Source: Natrinema gelatinilyticum
GTDB lineage: Archaea > Halobacteriota > Halobacteria > Halobacteriales > Natrialbaceae
Reading direction: 5' to 3'
DNA: 64,000 nt
Assembly (NCBI RefSeq): GCF_024266705.1
Contig: NZ_CP100756.1
Span: forward strand, 62,001 to 126,000
Shown: piece by piece, positions 53,187-61,001 of the stretch
Numbering within the stretch: position 1 is the stretch's first letter
Layout of the letters: each line of letters opens with the position of its first letter
Program-made: the position numbers and the translations under genes
The notes under the pieces: generated by a model
What the model was told of the DNA's origin: nothing
The model's database searches: none
Seen by the model: only the letters and a program-made list of their open reading frames with translations

Positions 53187-53769
53187 AGGGCATTCGCCCA
53201 CTGTTAGCAACTGCTCTCGCTTTCAAGATAGCCTCCGCCTGAGGGCTGTTTCCACTCAATTGTAGCGACATCGTGCGGTTCTACGTCACCAACACGCGCC
53301 GGACACCATCGACGACGAAACAGCTATGAGACGATCCGTGGTTTGGTCAATCACAGGATTCTCATAGGTGTTGGGAAGAGTCGGTATCGGGGACTGTACT
53401 CCATGTGACTTATTCTCTGCTAGTATTTGTGTTTAGTTAACTGTTCTGGCTAGAGTAAGTCGGCGCTCGTGCGGACGCTGTATCCCCGCCCTACTCGCTC
53501 GCGGCTAACGCCGTTCGCTCCTCGAGGACGGGGGCTTAGCGCCCTCTCTTTCAACTAATCCGTATGATCGTTTGCCGGGCGCCAGAGCTGGGAGGGAAAT
53601 AACATACGAGATCTGTTCCAGTTATTGCTCGACAGAGTGTCTAGAGACACTCCGACTAATACTGGAGATCCGGGCTGTACAACTCATCCGGTCTCCCAGA
53701 CAGTCGGCAGGGATACTCCCATGACGATCGATCACCACCCATAAGCCGCCGCTACCCTAAGCCCCGCCG
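53187..53769. other. Gap between IS110 and mutY, containing transposon debris
   Basis: About 580 bases without an intact gene. It contains the solo TnpB-type end (53483-53537). The rest consists of short, stop-interrupted frames with AT-rich patches (for example about 53405-53440). The right boundary of the IS110 element is somewhere near the hairpin, but no clear core repeat was found. Confidence 0.5.
53483..53537 (-). ncRNA. Solo TnpB-type right end / orphan omega-RNA-like hairpin
   Basis: On the minus strand: AAGCCCCCGTCCTCGAGGAG, a stem around CGGC-GTTA-GCCG, then CGAGCGAGTAGGGCGGGG. This has the same start, the same CCTC-AGGAG block and the same GAGTAGGGCGGGG finish as the 3' end of the tnpB at 49332-49378, with a different apical stem. 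No tnpB gene is attached. It is either the remains of a second IS1341-type element or a free-standing guide RNA gene that could use a TnpB in trans. Confidence 0.6.
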
Positions 53770-54693
53770 ATGACAGCAGAGGCCCGGGAGTGGACGATCC
53801 CCGACGACCGCGAGGCCGTCCGTGACGCGCTCACTGCGTGGTACGCGGACGATCACCGCGACTTCCCCTGGCGACGAACGGACGATCCGTACGCGATCCT
53901 GGTCAGCGAAGTGATGAGCCAGCAGACACAACTCAGTCGGGTCGTCGAGGCCTGGGAGGAATTCCTCGAGCGCTGGCCCACGACCGCCGAACTGACGGCG
54001 GCCGATCGAGCGGCCATCGTCGGGTTCTGGACTGATCACAGTCTCGGATATAACAACCGGGCGAAGTACTTGCACGAGGCTGCCCAGCAAGTCGAGGCGG
54101 AGTACGACGGTGACTTCCCCACCACGCCCGACGAATTACAGGAGTTGATGGGCGTCGGTCCGTACACGGCCAACGCGGTGGCGAGTTTCGCGTTCAACGA
54201 CGGCGACGCGGTCGTCGATACGAACGTCAAGCGAGTGCTCTACCGCGCCTTCGACGTCCCTGATGACGATTCAGCGTTCGAAACTGCCGCGCGCGAACTC
54301 ATGCCCAACGATCGGTCTCGAGTCTGGAACAACGCGATCATGGAACTGGGAGGTGTCGCCTGCGAGCAGACCCCGCGCTGCGACGAAGCCGGTTGTCCGT
54401 GGCGCGAGTGGTGTACGGCGTATGCGAGCGGCGACTTCACCGCTCCAGACGTCCCCAGCCAACCGAGTTTCGAGGGGAGCCGTCGACAGTTCCGCGGCCG
54501 CGTGATCGCGACACTGCGAGCGTACGACGACCTCGATCTCGATACACTGGGCCACCGCATTCGTGTTGACTACACTCAGGACGGTGAGTACGGTCGCGAG
54601 TGGCTCGAAGGATTGGTGACCGACCTCGAGTCGGACGGGTTAGTCGAATTCGACCGAAACGGCGACGAGTTCACCGTGCGATTGAAGCGGTGA
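53770..54693 (+). CDS. mutY: A/G-specific adenine glycosylase
   Basis: Removes adenine mispaired with 8-oxoguanine. HhH-GPD glycosylase features: SEVMSQQTQLSRV with the catalytic glutamate, LMGVGPYTANAVASFAF with the helix-hairpin-helix, and VVDTNVKRVLYR with the catalytic aspartate. The iron-sulfur cysteines appear as C-x5-C-x4-C-x5-C (ACEQTPRCDEAGCPWREWC), not the canonical C-x6-C-x2-C-x5-C. The C-terminus is a short winged-helix-like region (GRVIATLRAYDDLDLDTLGH) in place of the NUDIX-like oxoG-recognition domain of bacterial MutY. Length 307. Start ATG 53770. Confidence 0.9.
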   Translation: MTAEAREWTIPDDREAVRDALTAWYADDHRDFPWRRTDDPYAILVSEVMSQQTQLSRVVEAWEEFLERWPTTAELTAADRAAIVGFWTDHSLGYNNRAKYLHEAAQQVEAEYDGDFPTTPDELQELMGVGPYTANAVASFAFNDGDAVVDTNVKRVLYRAFDVPDDDSAFETAARELMPNDRSRVWNNAIMELGGVACEQTPRCDEAGCPWREWCTAYASGDFTAPDVPSQPSFEGSRRQFRGRVIATLRAYDDLDLDTLGHRIRVDYTQDGEYGREWLEGLVTDLESDGLVEFDRNGDEFTVRLKR

Positions 54694-55105
54694 CGAATTT
54701 ATCGGCCCGCTGCCAAACCGTCCCCTTCGGATGGCAGTCATCGTGACGAGGGCCGACGAAACTGACAGCCAGTGACTGACGTCGTGCATTCCCTGTTGCC
54801 AAATTGCCAGACGTTGGCCAAGTAAAACAACAATGGCGATACTACTTGTAACTGACCAGCAATTGCATGAGCTGAGAACGGTCGAAGTCGGTAGCCACGC
54901 TCGGCGGGCAGGCCGTTCCTGCCTCGGCCCAACGATCCAGGGTCGAGAGACGTGATCCAACTGCCCGGAGTCATCGAACTGAACCGGCCGGGGCCGTCAC
55001 GTTACCGAGAGTGATACTCTCGGAAGAGTGACAGTCAGCGGAGTTGGGTGGCGGGAAAGGCTACCGGTAACCAAATCCGTCTATACGCCTTTGTGGTGGT
55101 CTTCG
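54694..55105. other. Intergenic region, no gene seen
   Basis: About 410 bases after mutY. Frames are short and without acidic bias. CTATACGCC near 55081-55089 lies about 20-25 bases before the next start codon and may be its TATA element. Confidence 0.4.
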
Positions 55106-55807
55106 ATGATGACCACAGTCGTCGAACTCGAGATTCCAGCCGATCGGCTCGGACTCTCCCGGACGTTCGATCGAGTATCGACGTTCCAGTTTCAGGTCGG
55201 GGGGATGATCGGAGGCTCTCCGCCCCTCGTGTGGGCAGGGGGACCGGATTGCCCGACCGTCACAGCAGCGCTCGAGTCGGATCCGTCGGTAGAGGTGATC
55301 GCGAACGTAGCCGACGACGGCACGGGGTCGGCACCGAACGACGACGTCGGGGCCATTCCGAGTGATCGCTGGTTGTTCCGACTCGAATTCGGTGACGGAG
55401 TGAAACTGTTCGAAGAAATCGTCACGAAAAACGACGGCGCCATCCTGACGGCTCAGGGTCGCGACAATCGGTGGATGCTGAAGTTGCTCTTTCACGACCG
55501 AGAGTCCATCTCGGAGTGTCACGACCTCCTTGAACAGTATGAATTCAGGGCCAACGTCACCCGGATAAGTGGCGTCGACGATTTGGCGACGGCGCGAACT
55601 CCGCTGACCCAAACGCAGTACGAAACGATCTGTAAGGCACACGAACTGGGGTATTTCGACGTCCCGAGGGGAGTCACGCTCAAAGAGTTGGCCGCGGAAC
55701 TGGACATTTCCCACCAGGCGCTTTCAGAACGGCTCCGCCGAAGTCACGCCGCACTCGTCAGCGCGGAGCTATCCGATCGAACCGCACCGATGGAGATTGA
55801 TCCCTGA
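55106..55807 (+). CDS. Bacterio-opsin-activator-like HTH regulator (HTH_10)
   Basis: A haloarchaeal transcription regulator. The N-terminal sensory-like domain (TTVVELEIPADRLGLSRTFD, then VSTFQFQV) is followed by the characteristic C-terminal HTH: LTQTQYETICKAHELGYFDV, PRGVTLKELAAELDIS and HQALSERLRRSHAALV. From the double ATG at 55106/55109 the protein is about 233 residues. The open frame begins 26 codons earlier, but that section is not family-like and overlaps a putative TATA. The signal and targets are unknown. Confidence 0.9.
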   Translation: MMTTVVELEIPADRLGLSRTFDRVSTFQFQVGGMIGGSPPLVWAGGPDCPTVTAALESDPSVEVIANVADDGTGSAPNDDVGAIPSDRWLFRLEFGDGVKLFEEIVTKNDGAILTAQGRDNRWMLKLLFHDRESISECHDLLEQYEFRANVTRISGVDDLATARTPLTQTQYETICKAHELGYFDVPRGVTLKELAAELDISHQALSERLRRSHAALVSAELSDRTAPMEIDP

Positions 55808-56218
55808 AAAGCTGGCCGACTCGCCAACACGCTCGAGTTCGACGACCGGGCTGGCTGTATATCGAAACGGCAACAGAAATCCGACAGCGGACCCAGTCAC
55901 GAGGAGACGATACCTTCCCGCTCGATTGGAACGGTCGTCCAATTCCTCTCATCAGCTCACGATATTGTCTGAGAATAATACAATAATTTAGTACCGAAAC
56001 TGATATGAAGGCCTGCTACGATCAGTAACTGGTAGTCTGTCACATTGGTTCAGTACTCCCACCTCATCGATCCGGTTCGACAGGCTCTCTCGCGACTGCC
56101 TCCGACGAATCGCGAGATTGACCGTGTTCCCGGTTTTCGCATCCGTGCATCGTGTAAAGTGTTCAATAAGTGCGTAGTTTTATCTGTTGGATAGGGTTAT
56201 TGTCCGCAGTGAACGAAC
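55808..56218. other. Intergenic region, no gene seen
   Basis: About 410 bases. An AT-rich stretch (about 55965-55995) and a GTTATT about 20 bases before the next start codon are the only features noted. It divides two regulators on the same strand. Confidence 0.4.
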
Positions 56219-56785
56219 GTGCTCGCGCGCAGGCAGGCTGATGCCGTCGACGAGGCGGCTCGAGCGTCGGACGAAATCGATACGCCGGCAGATCTGGACC
56301 TGGACGATATCTACCATATTCTTCAGACAAAACGCCGACGGGACGTCCTCAACTACCTCCGCGAGTCCGACGGACGGGTTCGCCTCCGCGAACTCGCGGA
56401 ACAGGTCGCTGCCTGGGAACAGGGGACGACCGTCGACAACTTGAGTTCGAGCGAACGGCAGCGCGTCTATATCTCGCTGTACCAATCACATCTTCCAAAA
56501 CTCGACAATCACGGGATCGTCAACTACGAGAAAGACCGCGGCTGGGTCGAACCGACACCAGTGACGTCCCAACTCGACCCGTATCTGGATTTGTCACGCG
56601 GGACCGACACGACCGATCGGTGGCCGCTGCGGTACGCAGGCACGGTCGCCCTCTGTAGCATCTTTCTCGGTTCGGTCGCGACGGGGGTGGTTCCGATCGA
56701 CGGGCTTATCGGAGCGGTCATCGTTCTCGGTGCATTCACGCTTCTGACCGGCGTCCACGCCTGGTCGACCGTCCTTACCAGGTGA
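56219..56785 (+). CDS. Winged-helix (DUF7344-like) membrane-anchored regulator
   Basis: An N-terminal winged-helix domain reads LDLDDIYHILQTKRRRDVLN, then VRLRELAEQVAAWEQGTT and VYISLYQSHLPKLDNHGIV, ending NYEKDRGWVEPT. Two hydrophobic helices near the C-terminus follow (YAGTVALCSIFLGSVATGV, IGAVIVLGAFTLLTGVHAW). This pattern of cytoplasmic DNA-binding domain plus two membrane helices is common and of unknown function in haloarchaea. Start GTG 56219; 188 residues. The 3' end faces the HExxH protein gene. Confidence 0.85.
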   Translation: MLARRQADAVDEAARASDEIDTPADLDLDDIYHILQTKRRRDVLNYLRESDGRVRLRELAEQVAAWEQGTTVDNLSSSERQRVYISLYQSHLPKLDNHGIVNYEKDRGWVEPTPVTSQLDPYLDLSRGTDTTDRWPLRYAGTVALCSIFLGSVATGVVPIDGLIGAVIVLGAFTLLTGVHAWSTVLTR

Positions 56786-56831
56786 CGCGAGCGAAAACGA
56801 GTAACGTCGAACGAAACGTCAGCGACGACCG

Positions 56832-57392
56832 TCAGTCGGCACGGGAGAGGAGCGGCGCGTTCGATTCGCGAGTTCGCTCGAGAAGCCGATGGGCGTGAAT
56901 TGCGACCGAAAAGTCCTGTGGGCTGGGAAGCGCACAGGCGAGCCAGCCGACCGCGGCGGCAGTGACGATCGGCGTCTCGGTCGTCACGTGACCAGCGAGG
57001 CCAAGTCCGAAAACGGGAATCGCGAGGAGAGCAGGTGCGAGCGCAGCGAGGCGTAGGATCCAGGGCGGTTCGCCACCGGTCGGACGGGGGTGGACGGCAG
57101 CCCAGGGACGCGTCGTGAGGACCGATCGGAGTCCGTCGGCACGGCCGGGAAAGTACGAGACCGAGTACTCGACGCGGCCGAGTCGGAGCACGAGCGCGTG
57201 CATCCACTCGTGGGCTAGCATACCCGCTGCTACCGCGAGCGAGAGCGTACAGCCAGCGATCACCACAGTCGATCCGATCATGGGGAACGCGAGACGGACA
57301 CCCGTCTGGACCACCCCGTCGAATCGGGGCGGGAACGTATCTCGCGCAATCAGGTCGATGAACTGATAGTAGAAGGGTGTCCGGCTGTACAC
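56832..57392 (-). CDS. Membrane zincin-like protein with HExxH motif
   Basis: A 186-residue membrane protein with about four hydrophobic segments. The motif HEWMHAL lies at the end of the helix SLAVAAGMLAHEWMH, consistent with a membrane-embedded metalloprotease of the M50/DUF3267 type. The region VSYFPGRADGLRSV follows where a third metal ligand would be expected, but no clear partner is seen. The GTG start at 57392 is preceded by a CTTAAG box. Whether it is an active peptidase cannot be judged. Confidence 0.7.
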   Translation of the reverse strand: MYSRTPFYYQFIDLIARDTFPPRFDGVVQTGVRLAFPMIGSTVVIAGCTLSLAVAAGMLAHEWMHALVLRLGRVEYSVSYFPGRADGLRSVLTTRPWAAVHPRPTGGEPPWILRLAALAPALLAIPVFGLGLAGHVTTETPIVTAAAVGWLACALPSPQDFSVAIHAHRLLERTRESNAPLLSRAD

Positions 57393-57447
57393 GTTGTCGT
57401 CTTAAGGTGCCGGACGGGGGCGGAAGACGGAAAGAACACCTCGGCAT

Positions 57448-57823
57448 TCAGGGCGAGACGGGTATCAGGCGACCGAATGGACGGTCCAGCGTTGATTTGC
57501 ACCACCGGTGTGTGGCCACTGGATAGCCTTCCACCATCTTCCGTCGACCCTCCTTCGAGGTCGTCGACCGTCCTGCTGTGAACAGACTCGAGGACGAATT
57601 CACCTCGCCGGGACCGACTCGAGAGCGAATGTACTGAACCGTGATGACCCGAACGTCTCCGTTCTCGAGCCAGGGGTGTCCGCGAAGCCGTTGTCGAGGC
57701 CGTACTGTGATCCGTCGCCGGATTGTCCCGCCCGCGGATCCGACAGAGGATGTTCGCCGGTCCCGTCCCGATCAGTGCAGATACCGCCGTCGCTTTCAGA
57801 GCGGTCCGTCGCGGTTCGTTCAC
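57448..57823 (-). pseudogene. Decayed Tat-exported protein
   Basis: From a GTG at 57823 the sequence reads VNEPRRTALKATAVSALIG, a good Tat signal start. A TATA-like ACTTATACG lies about 40-50 bases upstream. The frame then loses sense. Coherent text resumes in another frame as NGDVRVITVQYIRSRVGPGE and continues KMVEGYPVATHRW to a stop at 57448. A frameshift or small deletion between about 57600 and 57760 would explain it. The family is not recognised. The remainder of the 57393-58085 gap shows nothing else. Confidence 0.4.
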
Positions 57824-58085
57824 CGAATTCGCGTTCCGACAGACGAAGACGTGTGCGACGTATAAGTCCACCAGTTCCTCCGATAATTCCCTCCGGAACG
57901 GTCGTGTTCTCACAACTGGTCGTTGCGGATGCTAATCCCGTTGTTTCGCTCTGAAAACCTTGCCAAACGTGGACGAATCCTCGTCGATTCGATGCGAGTT
58001 TCCGATATCGGTATCCTCTCTGACGGTTCCGATCCGAAGAATTTCGCTGACAAGGATTAAGTGATGCCGAGTGGTACCGCATGTC

Positions 58086-58817
58086 ATGGCTACTACTAAC
58101 GCGCTCGAGTTCGGCCACGAGGACCGCAAGCGAATTTACGAATACGTCGAGCGTCACGGCGCGGTCGATCCCGACAAGGTACAGGAGCGCCTTGGCCTCG
58201 ATCCAGGCGGATTTCGCCACCACGTAGCGATCCTCAAGCGAGACGGGCGACTCGAGCAGGAAGACGGGACGCTTCGAGTAACGATCGATGCAGGCGCCGA
58301 AGAGGAGTACGTCTCGGAGGACCTCGAGTTTCATATTCGCCCGGCACGCCAGGAGGATCTGACAGGAATCGTCGGTGCGATCAGACAGGTCGCCGAAGAA
58401 AAGACGTACATCGAAGCCGAGAGCGTCGCCGACGAAATCGACCACGAGGACGCCTTGCTCCGGCACAACGAACTCGAGTCTCGCATGTTCTTCGTCGCCA
58501 CGGTCGAAGAGGACGTGATCGGCTGGGTTCACCTCTACGCACCGGAACTGGAGAAGTTGAGCCACACCGCCGAACTCACCGTCGGCGTCTTAGAAGAGTA
58601 CCGCACCCACGGCGTCGGCTCACACCTCCTCTCGCGAGGACTCGAGTGGGCCAGCTCCAACGGCTACGAGAAAGTCTACCAAAGCGTGCCCTCGACCAAC
58701 GAGGAGGCAATCGCCTTCCTCGAGGAACACGACTGGGACACCGAAGCGGTCCGACAGGACCACTACAAGTTGAACGGCCACTACGTCGACGAAGTGATGA
58801 TGGCCGTCAAACTCTAG
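58086..58817 (+). CDS. GNAT acetyltransferase with N-terminal winged-helix domain
   Basis: The N-terminal 75 residues (GHEDRKRIYEYVERHGAVDP, then LGLDPGGFRHHVAILKRDGR) look like a winged-helix DNA-binding domain. The rest is a GNAT N-acetyltransferase: FHIRPARQEDLTGIVGAI, a VGVLEEYRTHGVGSHLLSRG coenzyme-A loop (the R/Q-x2-G-x-G/A-type motif), and YQSVPSTNEEAIAFLEEH. The fusion suggests either a regulator sensing acetyl-CoA or a modifier acting at DNA. The ATG at 58086 gives MATTNALEFGHED; another ATG lies five codons upstream. 243 residues. Confidence 0.88.
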   Translation: MATTNALEFGHEDRKRIYEYVERHGAVDPDKVQERLGLDPGGFRHHVAILKRDGRLEQEDGTLRVTIDAGAEEEYVSEDLEFHIRPARQEDLTGIVGAIRQVAEEKTYIEAESVADEIDHEDALLRHNELESRMFFVATVEEDVIGWVHLYAPELEKLSHTAELTVGVLEEYRTHGVGSHLLSRGLEWASSNGYEKVYQSVPSTNEEAIAFLEEHDWDTEAVRQDHYKLNGHYVDEVMMAVKL

Positions 58818-58967
58818 CCGCGCACGTGGTCGAAATCCGGAACGTGTCGGGTCACAACCAATCTGATTTATGTAATCGACAGGGCGAGGCGGTCGTCACC
58901 ATCGGAACCGATCTCGAGTCTCGAAACCGTCGCGGCAGTTCCGACGACTGCGGAGACGATCCTTGAG

Positions 58968-59486
58968 GTGCTGGGCGACCAACAGGCCCGCATCGCCCTC
59001 GCGGTTCTCTATCACGGACGCGCCGGTGGATCACTGACGGTCGCGGATCTCACTCGCGTCGTCGCCCAGTACACGGACGTCCGCGCCGGTGTCGTAGCGA
59101 GATCGCTCCGTCACTCGACGTTACCGCGTCTGCACGAGATTCGAGCCATCGACCGGGACCCGTCCACTGACCGTATGACGCCATCGGACCAGGCTGTCTT
59201 CGAAGAAGGCGTTCGCGAAGCGCTGGTTCTACTCGAGACGTTCGAACCGGGAACCAGATGGCAGAGACCGTACGGACCCCCCAGACGACAGACGTACGGA
59301 CCGTACTCCGGTATTGGGGAATCGAAAGGTAGTTTTCCCGGACCCTGCTACCCTGAGCCATGCTTTCGATCGCGCTTGCCGGGAAGCCCAACGCCGGTAA
59401 GTCCACGTTCTACACGGCGGCGACGATGGCTGACGTCGACGTCGCCAACTATCCGTTCACCACGATCGACGCCAATCGCGGGGTGA
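58968..59486 (+). CDS. DUF7344-like winged-helix protein, possibly degenerate
   Basis: The stretch LGDQQARIALAVLYHGRAGG, then LTVADLTRVVAQYTDVRAG and SLRHSTLPRLHEIRAIDRDP, matches the winged-helix type of the gene at 56219. However, the domain appears to begin upstream (EPISSLETVAAV, about 58900), where no start codon exists in frame; the only candidate is the GTG at 58968, inside the domain. The frame also runs 127 bases into the YchF gene with a poor-quality tail (PGPCYPEPCFRSR). Missing start and overrunning end point to a decaying gene, though an unusual short form is possible. Confidence 0.4.
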   Translation: MLGDQQARIALAVLYHGRAGGSLTVADLTRVVAQYTDVRAGVVARSLRHSTLPRLHEIRAIDRDPSTDRMTPSDQAVFEEGVREALVLLETFEPGTRWQRPYGPPRRQTYGPYSGIGESKGSFPGPCYPEPCFRSRLPGSPTPVSPRSTRRRRWLTSTSPTIRSPRSTPIAG

Positions 59487-60541
59487 GTTACGTCCGGACC
59501 GAGTGCCCCTGCCTCGAACGCGACGAGCGGTGCAACGCCGACAACTGTGAAAACGGTAAGCGCTACGTCCCGATCGAACTCATAGACGTTGCGGGACTCG
59601 TCCCGGGGGCCCACGAGGGGAAGGGACTCGGCAACCAATTTCTGGACGAACTCACGAACGCGGACGTGATCGTCAACGTGGTCGACGCCTCCGGCGGGAC
59701 CAACGAAAAGGGCGAACCCGTCGACATCGGTTCCCACGATCCGCTCGCCGACATCGACTTCGTCGAAGAAGAGATGGACCTCTGGCTTGCGAGTATCGTC
59801 GAACGCAACTGGGAGTCCGTCGAGCGGAAATCCCGCTCGCCCGACTTCGACATCGACGACGTCCTCGCGGACATGCTCTCGGGCTTCGGTGCCTCGCCGA
59901 CACAGATCGCGACCGTCCTTCGCGATCTGGACTATCCCGAGGATCCGATCCAGTGGGAGGACGCACACCGCGAGGCACTCGCCCGAGACGTTCGCCGGCG
60001 GACCAAGCCGATCGTCGTCGCGGCGAACAAGATCGACATCGCCCCGGAGGAGAACGTCGATCGTCTGCTCGAACTCGACAAGCCGGTGATCCCCACGACT
60101 GCCGAAGGTGAGCTCGCACTCCGTCGGGCGGCCGACAGCGACCTCGTCGAGTACGACCCTGGCGACGAGACGATCGAGATCGGCGACGACGTGACTGACG
60201 CCCAGCGGGAGGCGCTCGAGGGTCTCGCGGAGACGATGGTCGAGTGGGGCGGAACTGGCGTTCAGGCGGTGCTCGATTACGCGGTCTACGACCTGCTCGA
60301 CCACCTCACGGCCTATCCGGTCGAGGACGCCTCGAAATGGTCCGATGGAAGCGGGAACCTCCTGCCCGACGCCTTCTTGCTGCCCCGGGGATCGACGCCG
60401 GTCGACCTGGCGTATACCGTCCACTCCGATATCGGAGATGGTTACCTCCACGCGGTGAACGCGAAGACGAATCGCGAGGTCGCCGAAGAGTACGAACTCG
60501 AGGAGGGCGACGTAATAAAGATCGTATCGACTGCATCCTGA
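59360..60541 (+). CDS. ychF: YchF/OLA1-type GTP/ATPase with TGS domain
   Basis: A translation-associated P-loop NTPase of the Obg family. G1 is AGKPNAGKST, followed by the switch region NYPFTTIDANRG, DVAG in G3, and NKID in G4. A cysteine-rich insert (ECPCLERDERCNADNCENGK) sits between G2 and G3, as in archaeal members. The C-terminal TGS domain reads FLLPRGSTPVDLAYTVHSDI. Length 393 is normal for archaea. Start ATG 59360, MLSIALAGKPNAG. Confidence 0.95.
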   Translation: MLSIALAGKPNAGKSTFYTAATMADVDVANYPFTTIDANRGVSYVRTECPCLERDERCNADNCENGKRYVPIELIDVAGLVPGAHEGKGLGNQFLDELTNADVIVNVVDASGGTNEKGEPVDIGSHDPLADIDFVEEEMDLWLASIVERNWESVERKSRSPDFDIDDVLADMLSGFGASPTQIATVLRDLDYPEDPIQWEDAHREALARDVRRRTKPIVVAANKIDIAPEENVDRLLELDKPVIPTTAEGELALRRAADSDLVEYDPGDETIEIGDDVTDAQREALEGLAETMVEWGGTGVQAVLDYAVYDLLDHLTAYPVEDASKWSDGSGNLLPDAFLLPRGSTPVDLAYTVHSDIGDGYLHAVNAKTNREVAEEYELEEGDVIKIVSTAS

Positions 60542-60689
60542 CGAGGTAGCGAGTCAGGGCACGTCAGGGTGCCTGACCGTGTGGTGACCGCTCTTCGCGA
60601 GGAAATGAGAACGGACGTTCTCGCGGAGTTTCAGGGCGACTGGCGGGTAGAGATGTGCTTTTCGTCGGTGGCAGTGTATACTCCACACG

Positions 60690-60938
60690 ATGTCACCCCA
60701 GATCCGATTTCCCCAGACGAAACGCGAACGCACGACAACGGCACAGCTGATCGCGCTCAACGAGCGGCTCGAGGTGATCGAGCGGCGCCACTGCATGCTT
60801 CAAAACACGGTCGAAGCGCTCGGACGCGAAGCGGGGGTTTCGGTGGGATCGCCGTGCAGTCACTGCGACCAGAGCCACATGCTCATCAAAGACGGCCACA
60901 TGTACTGTCCGCACTGTGGTCACCGTCGGACGATATAG
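60690..60938 (+). CDS. Small zinc-ribbon protein, hypothetical
   Basis: An 82-residue protein with a helical N-terminal half (LIALNERLEVIERRHCMLQN) and a C-terminal ribbon: PCSHCDQSHMLIKDGHMYCP, then HCGHRRTI, i.e. two CxxC pairs. Composition is coding-like. It lies 148 bases after ychF on the same strand and could be a small nucleic-acid-binding protein. Function unknown. Confidence 0.65.
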   Translation: MSPQIRFPQTKRERTTTAQLIALNERLEVIERRHCMLQNTVEALGREAGVSVGSPCSHCDQSHMLIKDGHMYCPHCGHRRTI

Positions 60939-61001
60939 TGTCCCAGGACTGTGTCCGAAAGGGCGTACTGACGCATCACTGGTGACCACCGCGAAGTCGG
61001 C

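Noticed and set aside
49330..53540. CRISPR array near the transposons
   Set aside because: No regularly spaced direct repeats are present here or elsewhere in the window, and no cas genes.
57600..58565. 321-codon minus-strand frame
   Set aside because: It is mainly the antisense of the winged-helix/GNAT gene.
59348..60451. 367-codon minus-strand frame opposite ychF
   Set aside because: Antisense shadow; the P-loop and TGS motifs are on the plus strand.
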